The notes beneath the pieces were generated by a model. It did no database searches. It was not told the DNA's origin and saw only the letters and a program-made list of their open reading frames with translations. From Pararhodonellum marinum (lineage in GTDB: Bacteria; Bacteroidota; Bacteroidia; Cytophagales; Cyclobacteriaceae), in NCBI RefSeq assembly GCF_015354735.1, contig NZ_JACEFJ010000007.1:124001-188000 (forward strand): 64,000 bases of DNA, written 5' to 3'. Position 1 is the stretch's first letter, and each line of letters opens with the position of its first letter. A program made the position numbers and the translations under genes. Below are positions 55,831 to 63,532 of this stretch, one piece after another.

Positions 55831-56241
55831 ATGATCAGAAAAGCGAAAGCGGTATGGAAAGGCAGTGGCAAAACAGGAAAAGGCCATTTGACCACCGACA
55901 GCCATGTTTTAGAGCAAACTCCTTATGCTTTTAATACCCGTTTTGAAAATGAAAAAGGCACCAATCCCGAAGAATTGATTGCCGCAGCCCATTCCGGTTG
56001 CTTTGCCATGAAGTTGAGTTTTAACCTGAGTGGCGCAGGCTTTGAGCCCGAAGAGCTGCAGGTAGAAGGACAGGTATCTTTTGAAGATGGGAGTGTGACC
56101 AAATCCCACCTAGTGCTCAAAGCCAAAGTGGAAGGCATTGACGAAGACAAATTCGCCGAACTGGTCAAAGATGCTGAAGAAAACTGTCCCATTTCCAAAT
56201 TGTTGGATACCAAAATTTCAGTGGAATACACCTTGAATTGA
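55831..56241 (+). CDS. OsmC-type organic hydroperoxide reductase
   Basis: A cytoplasmic thiol peroxidase of 136 residues that reduces organic hydroperoxides. Both catalytic cysteines are present: Cys57 in HSGCFAM and Cys119 in EENCPISKLL. The pattern GTNPEELIAAAHSGC is that of the true OsmC subgroup. It follows the CPA antiporter gene by 149 bases and has its own terminator, so it could be a single unit or the end of the activator-OsmC-antiporter group. Confidence 0.94.
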   Translation: MIRKAKAVWKGSGKTGKGHLTTDSHVLEQTPYAFNTRFENEKGTNPEELIAAAHSGCFAMKLSFNLSGAGFEPEELQVEGQVSFEDGSVTKSHLVLKAKVEGIDEDKFAELVKDAEENCPISKLLDTKISVEYTLN

Positions 56242-56263
56242 ATTTAGGCCACCAACCGCTAAC

Positions 56264-56302
56264 ACGCTATCCGATTTCTCCTGTCGGGTAGCGTTTTTTT
56301 TT
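56264..56302 (+). terminator. Terminator of the OsmC gene
   Basis: Stem ACGCTATCCGA/TCGGGTAGCGT (one G-T pair), 9-base loop, then nine T. Confidence 0.88.
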
Positions 56303-56407
56303 AAGGTAGAGGTGACCTTGTTTATTGTAACGGTTTCGGACTTTGCGTTCTGGCGGGATTAGGAGCACAAAACATTTAATAAGCCCTAATTTAATAGAAG
56401 CACAACT

Positions 56408-56427
56408 TTTCCCGCCATAGCGGGAAA
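56408..56427. repeat. GC-rich hairpin at the end of the small gene pair
   Basis: Perfect 8-bp arms TTTCCCGC/GCGGGAAA with loop CATA, four bases beyond the stop codon of the minus-strand gene at 56431. It lacks a T-run, so it may be a weak terminator or a processing hairpin. Confidence 0.5.
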
Positions 56428-56430
56428 GCT

Positions 56431-56784
56431 CTAATTTTGCACGTTACCCCGTCTGACGCATAATTCGTGAGGTAGGACTTTTTTATTACCCGCTCTTTTA
56501 ATTGTCCATTTGTCTCCAATATGTTTTCTTATCGCAACGTATCCAGGCTCCATTTCCTTTAACTCCTTTAAGGTTGGATCTTTGTCCATAATCTCATTTA
56601 GTCCAACAACTTTTGCAACGCTCTCAAAGTCCTCAAACTCGTCATCACTGAAAAATTGCCATGTTCCATCTTCAATGTCATGCGTAACATAGGTTATATC
56701 CTTGTTGTCTTCAAGTATAAACTTTGTTGTATATACAGCTGTGTCGGTTGAATTTTCCAATTTATTTATATTTTTTTTGTCCAA
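56431..56784 (-). CDS. DUF2185/Imm33-like small protein
   Basis: A 117-residue acidic protein without signal or membrane helix. The centre, YVTHDIEDGTWQFFSDDEFEDF (in two stretches, about 32-53), followed by LNEIMDKDPTLKELKEMEPGYVAIR, resembles the DUF2185 family, some of whose members are listed as immunity proteins (Imm33) beside polymorphic toxins. That match is from memory. The start is a TTG at 56784 that overlaps the upstream gene by 23 bases; no ATG is available near it. No toxin gene lies beside it, so an orphan immunity gene is the working guess. Confidence 0.7.
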   Translation of the reverse strand: MDKKNINKLENSTDTAVYTTKFILEDNKDITYVTHDIEDGTWQFFSDDEFEDFESVAKVVGLNEIMDKDPTLKELKEMEPGYVAIRKHIGDKWTIKRAGNKKVLPHELCVRRGNVQN

Positions 56785-57085
56785 CTTTAAGAACTCCGAT
56801 TTTATTGAATTGAATTACATTGTCCATAGTAGGAGACCAAAGTTGAAACTCATCTGTCCCAAGTAACGGTTTTATTTTTTCAATTATTTTTTCTTTTTTA
56901 AGTTGTTCAGAAGTTGTTCGTCCGTAGATAAATAATAATTCCTCGTCCTTTAAGTGGTCTTTAATTAATTTCTCCAACAGATCAAATTTGATTTCATTTT
57001 CAGTCCCAAAATGTATCCAATCTTTGTCCCAAATCACCAATTGTATCATGTGACTTGTTGCATTATACATTTCTCTTGAATCCAT
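56762..57085 (-). CDS. Uncharacterised small protein upstream of the DUF2185-like gene
   Basis: A 107-residue protein with no recognised family, signal or membrane helix. It is rich in Lys, Asp and Glu and AT-rich in codon use, unlike the core genes around it. Visible stretches: IQLVIWDKDWIHFGTENEIKF (in part, about 13-33) and YGRTTSEQLKKEKIIEKIKPLLGTDEFQLW (about 54-83, in two stretches). Its 3' end overlaps the DUF2185-like gene by 23 bases, indicating a coupled pair. Base composition suggests recent transfer. Confidence 0.62.
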   Translation of the reverse strand: MDSREMYNATSHMIQLVIWDKDWIHFGTENEIKFDLLEKLIKDHLKDEELLFIYGRTTSEQLKKEKIIEKIKPLLGTDEFQLWSPTMDNVIQFNKIGVLKVGQKKYK

Positions 57086-57150
57086 TGACTATAATTTTTT
57101 TAAAATACCCTACAACTCCAAAATTAATATCCCTCAATCAAAAACAAGTA

Positions 57151-57519
57151 TCAATCCCCCTTGTTTTTGACGATCAGAAACCAGTTGTGATCCAGCTCCA
57201 GGTAGCCAAAATCATAGCAATACACATAGATGTTTCCCTTTTTGTTGGTGTACGTGTGGGTGCAGAATTTAAATTGAAAACCTTTGCCCAGTAACCTTTC
57301 CCGGGTCGTTTTGGCAGTCTCCTCCTCTCCCATCAAAAGCTCTGAAAGGATGTGGCGGTTTTTGCGAAGGGCGTTGTTGATGTTGCGGATCAGGTTGTTG
57401 CTGACCGACTTGATCTGATTGTTGTAGCCGTTTCTGCAATAATCATCACAAAATTTTTTGTCTATCCTCCCCTGCACGGGCTTTTGACAATACAAACAGT
57501 TTTTCTTCTCCAGTTCCAT
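57151..57519 (-). CDS. Zinc-ribbon protein of unknown function
   Basis: A 122-residue protein with an N-terminal Cys4 zinc ribbon: CLYCQKP (Cys8, Cys11) and FCDDYC (about 24-29). The middle is a helical segment rich in Asn and Leu, and the C-terminal part has CTHTYTNKKGNIYVYCYDFGYLEL, split across about 85-108, containing two further Cys. It is probably cytoplasmic and may bind nucleic acid. It is divergent from ssb, sharing 198 bases with phased CAAACG repeats, so joint control is plausible. Confidence 0.78.
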   Translation of the reverse strand: MELEKKNCLYCQKPVQGRIDKKFCDDYCRNGYNNQIKSVSNNLIRNINNALRKNRHILSELLMGEEETAKTTRERLLGKGFQFKFCTHTYTNKKGNIYVYCYDFGYLELDHNWFLIVKNKGD

Positions 57520-57577
57520 AAAAAATGAGGTTTTGGTTAAAAATCAAACTTAAATTAAGAATTTAATTTGAGAACTG

Positions 57578-57613
57578 CAAACGTGTACAAACGCTTACAA
57601 ACGGATGGAAACG
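57578..57613. repeat. Four direct repeats (C/G)AAACG at exact 10-bp spacing
   Basis: CAAACG at 57578, 57588 and 57598, and GAAACG at 57608. All fall on one face of the DNA helix, as expected for an array of regulator sites. The array lies between divergent genes and ends 18 bases before the -33 box of the ssb promoter candidate. Confidence 0.6.
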
Positions 57614-57631
57614 AAAAACAACCGAATTAGT

Positions 57632-57661
57632 TTTGCGCCAAGTCCCAACTTTGTATCGTTC
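57632..57661 (+). promoter_or_regulatory. Promoter candidate of ssb
   Basis: TTTG, 18 bases, TATCGTTC. The -33 box and spacing are good; the -7 box is partial. Confidence 0.38.
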
Positions 57662-57717
57662 GCTATCTGAAATGGATCGGACATCAAAAAAATCTTTTAA
57701 CCTTAAATTTTAACATC

Positions 57718-58068
57718 ATGAACGCTTTAAGAAACAGAGTACAGTTGATCGGAAGAATGGGAGACAACGCAGACGTAAGGAAATTGGAGAGCGGCAAAGC
57801 TCTTGCCAGATTCAGCATGGCCACCAATGAGGTGTATTACAACAGCAAAGGAGAGAAAGTGGAAGAAACCACCTGGCACAATGTAGTGGCTTGGGGCAAG
57901 CTCGCCGAGACCATTGAAAAATACACCCACAAAGGAAGCGAGATCGCCATACAGGGCAAGTTGGTCAACCGCTCTTATGAAAGCAAGGAAGGTGAAAAAA
58001 AGTACATCACCGAGATCCATGCCGCAGAGGTTTTGCTGATGGGCAGCAAAGCGGCCGCAGTGGGTTAA
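57718..58068 (+). CDS. ssb: Single-stranded DNA-binding protein, short form
   Basis: An OB-fold SSB that coats single-stranded DNA in replication and repair. The 116 residues include the family landmarks NRVQLIGRMGDNADVR (about 4-19), FSMATNEVYYN (about 32-42), WHNVVAWGKLAE (about 53-64) and GSEIAIQGKL (about 71-80). The protein stops right after the OB fold: the flexible tail and acidic tip (DDDIPF-like) that normally recruits partner proteins are absent. It is therefore probably an auxiliary SSB rather than the main one. Strong terminator downstream. Confidence 0.93.
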   Translation: MNALRNRVQLIGRMGDNADVRKLESGKALARFSMATNEVYYNSKGEKVEETTWHNVVAWGKLAETIEKYTHKGSEIAIQGKLVNRSYESKEGEKKYITEIHAAEVLLMGSKAAAVG

Positions 58069-58088
58069 GGAAATACCTTTACTCTTGC

Positions 58089-58133
58089 AATAAAGCTTCA
58101 AAGGCATGTTGCCTTTGAAGCTTTATTATTTTT
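58089..58133 (+). terminator. Long hairpin terminator of ssb
   Basis: Perfect 18-bp arms (AATAAAGCTTCAAAGGCA and its complement) around the loop TGT, followed by a T-rich tail. Confidence 0.88.
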
Positions 58134-58339
58134 GGGGGATTGAATCTTGGTGCCGGGACCAGTGATTTACTGCTTCACTTCCGAGGCAATGTGAAAAAAC
58201 AATCTGAAAAATTCATGTTTTGGTTTTGAGGTATTGTTGAACATATAGGCGCAAATGGAAGTTCTTTGGCTGAAGAAACAAAAACATGAAAAGTTTACCT
58301 TTCCTTAAATTCTAAAAGTCATTTAATTCGACTTCTACA

Positions 58340-59632
58340 ATGCCATCCTCAAAATCAGCTTTACTTTTTATTTTCATTACCATACTGGTGGATGTGATTG
58401 GCATAGGTATAATCATTCCCATCATCCCGGAATTGATCATGGAATTGACAGGTGAAGGCACCCATGTTGCCATCATCTATGGAATGTGGCTTACTACTTC
58501 ATTTGCCGGGATGCAGTTTTTGTTTTCTCCGGTGTTGGGTGAGATTTCAGACCAGTATGGCCGAAGACCTATTTTATTGATGGCATTGTTGGGATTGAGT
58601 ATAGACTATATGATCCATGCCTGGGCACCGACAATCATTTGGCTTTTTGTAGGTAGGTTCTTGGCTGGAATTACCGGAGCGAGTCTGACCGTGGCTTCCG
58701 CTTACATTGCGGATATCAGCACAAAAGAAAACAAGGCAAAAAACTTTGGCGTAATCGGAGCTGCTTTCGGATTGGGTTTCATCATCGGTCCCGGTATCGG
58801 TGGCTTTTTTGGAAATATTGACATCCGATTGCCTTTTTACATTGCTGCAGGATTGACATTCTTGAATTTTCTTTTTGGATGGTTTTTCGTTCCAGAGTCC
58901 TTGGTGCAGGAAAACAGGAGACCCATCAATTATTCCAAAATGATTCCAGGCGCATCATTGGTAAGCCTAAAAAATTACAAAGGGGTTTTGTTGCTTATCG
59001 CAGCCTTTTTTCTGGCCAACCTGGCTGGGCAGGCGTTGCCATCCACTTGGTCTTACCACGGGATCGAGAGATACAATTGGAGTCCAAGGGACATTGGCAT
59101 TTCTTTGATGGTAGTCGGTTTGGCAGTCTCTATTGTGCAGGGATTTTTGGTTGGATATTTGGTAAAAACCTTCGGAAAGCGAAAAGTCATCACGGTAGGA
59201 TTTCTTTTTTGGACGATAGGAATGTTTCTTTTTTCTCTTGCAAGCGAACCGTGGATGCTTTATGTATTCTTATTTGCTTATGCCTTTGGGGGAATAGCAG
59301 GACCTACTGTCCAAAGTATCATTTCGGATGAGGTTTCCGAAAAGGAACAAGGCAACCTGCAGGGAGCCATCTCAGGATTGGTAAGCCTTACTTCCATTTT
59401 AGGCTTGCTGATTTTCTCCCCTACTTTCTATTACTTTACCAATCCCGAAGGATCGATTTATTTTCCCGGAGCGCCATTTGCCCTGGCAGCTATTTTTCTG
59501 TGCACGGCATTTATTCTGACACTTTTTGCCATGAAAAAGATTTTCGGAAAGGAGAACACAAAGGAAATTGCCCTTGCAGAAACTGGTGGTCTTTCCACCT
59601 CTCCTATAAACTTGGTAGAAATTAGGAAGTAA
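58340..59632 (+). CDS. TetA-like MFS drug/proton antiporter
   Basis: A 430-residue, 12-helix inner-membrane exporter of the TCR/Tet branch of DHA1 transporters. Helix 1 carries FITILVDVIGIGIIIPIIPEL (in part), and the cytoplasmic loop 2-3 reads GEISDQYGRRPILL (about 67-80), the MFS motif A. The second half starts near 215. Environmental relatives export various small molecules, so tetracycline resistance should not be inferred. No TetR-type repressor lies nearby. Confidence 0.88.
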   Translation: MPSSKSALLFIFITILVDVIGIGIIIPIIPELIMELTGEGTHVAIIYGMWLTTSFAGMQFLFSPVLGEISDQYGRRPILLMALLGLSIDYMIHAWAPTIIWLFVGRFLAGITGASLTVASAYIADISTKENKAKNFGVIGAAFGLGFIIGPGIGGFFGNIDIRLPFYIAAGLTFLNFLFGWFFVPESLVQENRRPINYSKMIPGASLVSLKNYKGVLLLIAAFFLANLAGQALPSTWSYHGIERYNWSPRDIGISLMVVGLAVSIVQGFLVGYLVKTFGKRKVITVGFLFWTIGMFLFSLASEPWMLYVFLFAYAFGGIAGPTVQSIISDEVSEKEQGNLQGAISGLVSLTSILGLLIFSPTFYYFTNPEGSIYFPGAPFALAAIFLCTAFILTLFAMKKIFGKENTKEIALAETGGLSTSPINLVEIRK

Positions 59633-59941
59633 AGGCTTACTTCTTGTAAGAAGTTAAATGGTATAATGGTGTACCCTTAGCAATTGAAACGGGCCTATGG
59701 CTAAAGCAGAAGTGATCATGCTATGATTTTTTGTTCCATCTGCCGATTAAATCCAGCAACAGCACCCTTTTTCACTTTAGCGAATTTCCCTTCCCAAAAA
59801 AACATTATTCAAATAGAATACACTCGCGCTTTTGTATCGATCATTCTTTGACTAGTGAAATTCAAAGTGAAACTAACAAGTTAAAAAAATAAATACATTT
59901 GAAGTGAGAAATTTTAATTTGGATTTCGATAATTTACCAGA
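59633..59941. other. 309-base intergenic region
   Basis: No open frame, tRNA or clear terminator. A short dyad ACTTCTT/AAGAAGT at 59639-59654 lies right after the MFS stop but has no T-run. The remainder is AT-rich leader for the DUF4153 gene. Confidence 0.5.
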
Positions 59942-61822
59942 ATGAAATTCAAAATAAAGGAGCTCTATCTTAATGCAGGCCTTGTATGGCGAAAGTATCC
60001 TTTCGTTCTTCTCTTTGCTTTCCTTGGAACCGCTTTACTGATTCTTGGTATTGAAGTCTCAGAATTCAAGCTAGAGGAGATTTTTTCATTCAGAAAAGAA
60101 AAACTGTGGGATTTTCCTTTCTACAAATTGAGCATGTTATCCATGCTGGGAATTTCTTTGTCTTTTGGATTGACCATGTTGGATGAAGTCAAAAAAACCA
60201 AATGGATCCAAATCTTTAGCATTGTATTGATCATCTTTTATTATTTTTTGTTTCCAAATGACCTTAAGCAATGGTCGGCATTTGACACGACTTTGTTTAT
60301 AGTAATTGCCATTCTGCATCATCTCCTCGTTTCCTTCCTTCCCTTTTTGTTTCAAGCTAACAATGAATTGGATTTTTGGAGCTATAACAAGTCCCTGTTT
60401 TCCAATGCAGCCCAAACAGCCCTCTTTGTAGGTGTACTCACCGGTGGGCTTTTGCTGGCCATAGCGGCAGTTGAAACACTCTTTGGGCTTCATTTCGCGA
60501 ATTCAAGACCCTATTTATACGTGACTTTGTTTTCATCTATATTTGGCTCCTGTTTTGTGTTTTTACTTTTTGGATTAAGTGGATTCCAAAGTCTGGTTCA
60601 TGATCGTGAAGTACCGGTAGTTCAGCAATTTTTTGTTCAGTACATCCTGATTCCATTGCTATTGGTTTATGGTCTGATTTTGTACGCTTACGGAATCAAA
60701 ATTCTGCTGGAGTGGTCTCTTCCCCAAGGTTGGGTGAGCTATATGGTCATTGCCTACAGTGTCTTGGGTTTGGTTTCTTTGCTACTCATCTATCCCCTAT
60801 CCAAGCATACGGACAAAATTTGGGTCAGATGGTTTGACCGTATTTTTTTCTACTCTTTGTTACCGGTTTTGGTACTGTTGTTCGTAGCCATATTCACGAG
60901 GTTATTTGCATATGGCATTACCCCTAACCGATACTTTGTCTTGATCATTGCCTTTTGGGTCGGAGGGATAAGTTTCTTCTTTATTTTCTTCAAAAGTGCC
61001 AGCATCAAAGTCATCCCTGTTTCACTTTTTGCCTTGGGACTTTTTAGCATTGCCTTCCCATTCCTGAATGCGTTTAGTACCTCCATAAGAAGCCAAAAAA
61101 ACCAATTCCTGAAAATTCTGATTGAAAATGAATTGTTGGAAAATGATAAAATTAATTTCAAGAAACCAATCAGCCACCAACTTGCCGATCAAGTCAGCAG
61201 TACAGGTGTTTTCCTCCTTAACAATGGTCAATCCGAATTTGTGGAGCAATTCATCCATGACACTGAAATTGAAAGACGAGAGTATAACAACCGGTATGCG
61301 GCATGGTCATTCAGGCAAAATTTTGAAAACATCCTTCACGATGATCAAAATCAAACCTTGCTGGAATTTGTCATAACCAGAAGGGATTCAGAAAATCAAA
61401 GCTTTACAGATGTCAGGGATGCCGACTTTGCACTTCTTTCAGAAAGGATTTATTCCACATATAAAGTTGAACTGGAAGCTTACTACATCCAAATTGATCA
61501 AGTCAACTTGAAACATTCCAACCCAAAAAAAATGAATTTTAATCTATATGCAAACAATGGACAGTTTTTGGAAAGTTATGATTTGATCCATTACATCAAG
61601 CAACAATTTGAAGAAAAAAAGCAAAGGCCAGGGCAGGGTGTTTTCATCCAAGCTGATTTTAGCCACAGTTTTGCCTTAGGCAGCTATGATATAACTGTGG
61701 TATTCGATGAAATAAGATTTACAAAGTATCACTTCGATAAACAAACTGAACAAAATCAAGACTGGGTTTTTGAAAATGTAGATTTCTTTCCCACTTACGT
61801 GGTTTTGGTAAAGAAAAGGTAA
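59942..61822 (+). CDS. DUF4153 membrane protein
   Basis: A 626-residue protein of unknown function. The N-terminal 390 residues form about ten hydrophobic helices, including the stretch SNAAQTALFVGVLTGGLLLA (about 152-171) that is typical of DUF4153. The C-terminal 230 residues are soluble and charged (INFKKPISHQLADQVSST and after), probably periplasmic or cytoplasmic, without known motifs. The family name is from memory and no activity is established. The gene is followed by the YfcC-type transporter after 95 bases. Confidence 0.82.
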   Translation: MKFKIKELYLNAGLVWRKYPFVLLFAFLGTALLILGIEVSEFKLEEIFSFRKEKLWDFPFYKLSMLSMLGISLSFGLTMLDEVKKTKWIQIFSIVLIIFYYFLFPNDLKQWSAFDTTLFIVIAILHHLLVSFLPFLFQANNELDFWSYNKSLFSNAAQTALFVGVLTGGLLLAIAAVETLFGLHFANSRPYLYVTLFSSIFGSCFVFLLFGLSGFQSLVHDREVPVVQQFFVQYILIPLLLVYGLILYAYGIKILLEWSLPQGWVSYMVIAYSVLGLVSLLLIYPLSKHTDKIWVRWFDRIFFYSLLPVLVLLFVAIFTRLFAYGITPNRYFVLIIAFWVGGISFFFIFFKSASIKVIPVSLFALGLFSIAFPFLNAFSTSIRSQKNQFLKILIENELLENDKINFKKPISHQLADQVSSTGVFLLNNGQSEFVEQFIHDTEIERREYNNRYAAWSFRQNFENILHDDQNQTLLEFVITRRDSENQSFTDVRDADFALLSERIYSTYKVELEAYYIQIDQVNLKHSNPKKMNFNLYANNGQFLESYDLIHYIKQQFEEKKQRPGQGVFIQADFSHSFALGSYDITVVFDEIRFTKYHFDKQTEQNQDWVFENVDFFPTYVVLVKKR

Positions 61823-61917
61823 GTTCCAAGCCTTCAAATTGCCAGTTGGTGAATTAGATTAGTCTGTAAGCTTGAAGCATTAATTCCTTATAAAAACCAC
61901 TTTCTTTAAAGCAGCCC

Positions 61918-63252
61918 ATGAAACGCGCTTTTCCCCACCCTTTGGTCATCATGCTTGCATTTGTCATCCTGGCCACCATCCTTACCTACCTGATACCCGC
62001 TGGTGCCTACCAAAGGAATTTGGATGAAGCTACGGGCAGAGAGGTGGTGGTAGCGGGAAGCTATGAGGTAAAGGAAAGACAACCCGTCGGATTGGGAAAA
62101 ATGCTCCTCAGTATTCCGGAGGGAATCATTGATGGCGCTGAGGTGGTAGTTCTGATTCTAATCATCGGGGGTGCTTTTTATGTGGTGGATAAGACAGGCG
62201 CCTTTCAGGCAGGACTGGAAGTTTTGATTGGGCAATTCAAAAATACCAAAGGCTATCTTTTGGCGATCATTGGTGTCCTTTTTGCCACGGCGGGTGCTTT
62301 GAATGGGCTTCAGGAAGAAATCGTGGCCATGATACCCATGCTGATGGTATTGAGCCAACGGATCGGATATACCAAATTGGCCGGTGTGTCCATTTCTTTA
62401 GGCTGTGCCGTTTTGGGTGGGGCATTTGGACCGACCAATCCATTTTCGGTAATCATCGCCCAAAAAATTGCAGAAGTACCTGTGTTCTCAGGTGGAAGCT
62501 TCAGGTTAATTTTTTTGTGCATTGCATTGGCTTTTTGGATCCTTTATGTGATCAAAAATGGTAAGGACAGCACTGTGCCTCAGCCTGAAACCTCTGAGCT
62601 CAAAGGCAAAATTTCCTTGGCCCATCGCATTTGCCTGCTATTGGTAGGACTGACTTTCGCAGTCATGATTTATGGACTGACTTACCGGGGCTGGGATTAC
62701 AATGAAATGTCCGCCATATTTTTTGCCATGGGAATTACTATTGGGATCATCGGTGGACTTGGGATCAATGGAACCGCCAAGGCCTATTCAGAAGGTTTTT
62801 CTGAACTTATTTTTGCCGGTATCATTGTGGGACTGGCAAGGAGCATATACTTGGTTTTGGAAGATGGAAGCATCATTGACACCATCATTTATGCCCTTTT
62901 CCAACCCTTGGATAAACTTCCTCTCGCCTTATCTGCACTCGGCACGATGGTTTCTCAAGCGCTACTTCATATCCCGGTACCCAGTACCTCTGGGCAGGCC
63001 GTCTTGACCATGCCATTACTCAGTCCCCTTGCCGATTTGATAGGCCTCTCCAGACAAGTAGTGGTATTGGCCTACCAATATGGGGCAGGTTTGATGGATT
63101 TGATCACCCCGAGCAATGGAGCTCTGATGGCCATATTGGCCACAGCAGGCATTTCCTATAAGGATTGGATAAAGTTTATTTGGAAACCTATCCTGGTGGT
63201 GTTCTTGATCGCTGCCGTATCAGTTATCTCCGGAGTAATCTTCCTAAAGTGA
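61918..63252 (+). CDS. YfcC-family membrane transporter
   Basis: A 444-residue transporter of the ion-transporter superfamily close to YfcC/DcuC and arginine-ornithine ArcD-like carriers. N-terminal MKRAFPHPLVIMLAFVILAT opens helix 1; LNGLQEEIVAMIPMLM (about 124-139) and GAFGPTNPFSVIIAQ (about 168-182) hold the substrate hairpin; a symmetric second hairpin is HIPVPSTSGQAVLTMPLL (about 351-368) and DLITPSNGALMAIL (about 394-407). Substrate is unknown; carboxylates, amino acids and peptides are all possible for this group. Confidence 0.83.
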   Translation: MKRAFPHPLVIMLAFVILATILTYLIPAGAYQRNLDEATGREVVVAGSYEVKERQPVGLGKMLLSIPEGIIDGAEVVVLILIIGGAFYVVDKTGAFQAGLEVLIGQFKNTKGYLLAIIGVLFATAGALNGLQEEIVAMIPMLMVLSQRIGYTKLAGVSISLGCAVLGGAFGPTNPFSVIIAQKIAEVPVFSGGSFRLIFLCIALAFWILYVIKNGKDSTVPQPETSELKGKISLAHRICLLLVGLTFAVMIYGLTYRGWDYNEMSAIFFAMGITIGIIGGLGINGTAKAYSEGFSELIFAGIIVGLARSIYLVLEDGSIIDTIIYALFQPLDKLPLALSALGTMVSQALLHIPVPSTSGQAVLTMPLLSPLADLIGLSRQVVVLAYQYGAGLMDLITPSNGALMAILATAGISYKDWIKFIWKPILVVFLIAAVSVISGVIFLK

Positions 63253-63532
63253 GTTTTACTTGGTGATTTTTTTTATTTAACCCTACAAACATTCGGGATT
63301 CAAAATTTAATTAACTAATTTAAAGCTACTTATATTCCAAACTTCGATTTTACTTGAGGTTAAAAGAGCAAGTGATTCATTTCGTTAAAGGCCTTTTATG
63401 AACTACACCGAAGATTCGGTGACCCTCATTTCCCGAGGTTAAGGAAGCGTTCCGTGAGATTTTGTCCCAGTGTTTGGGATCTCTAGCAATTTATTACTAA
63501 AACCTATTTCGGATTTAAACCAGCCATAAATC

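Noticed and set aside
56329-56360. attC-like or cassette recombination site beside the immunity-like pair (AACG...CGTT)
   Set aside because: Only the 4-base ends are complementary; no second site flanks the genes on the other side, and no integrase is seen.
58340-59632. Tetracycline resistance determinant with regulator
   Set aside because: No TetR gene or tet operator is nearby; TetA-like MFS pumps without such context are commonly housekeeping exporters.
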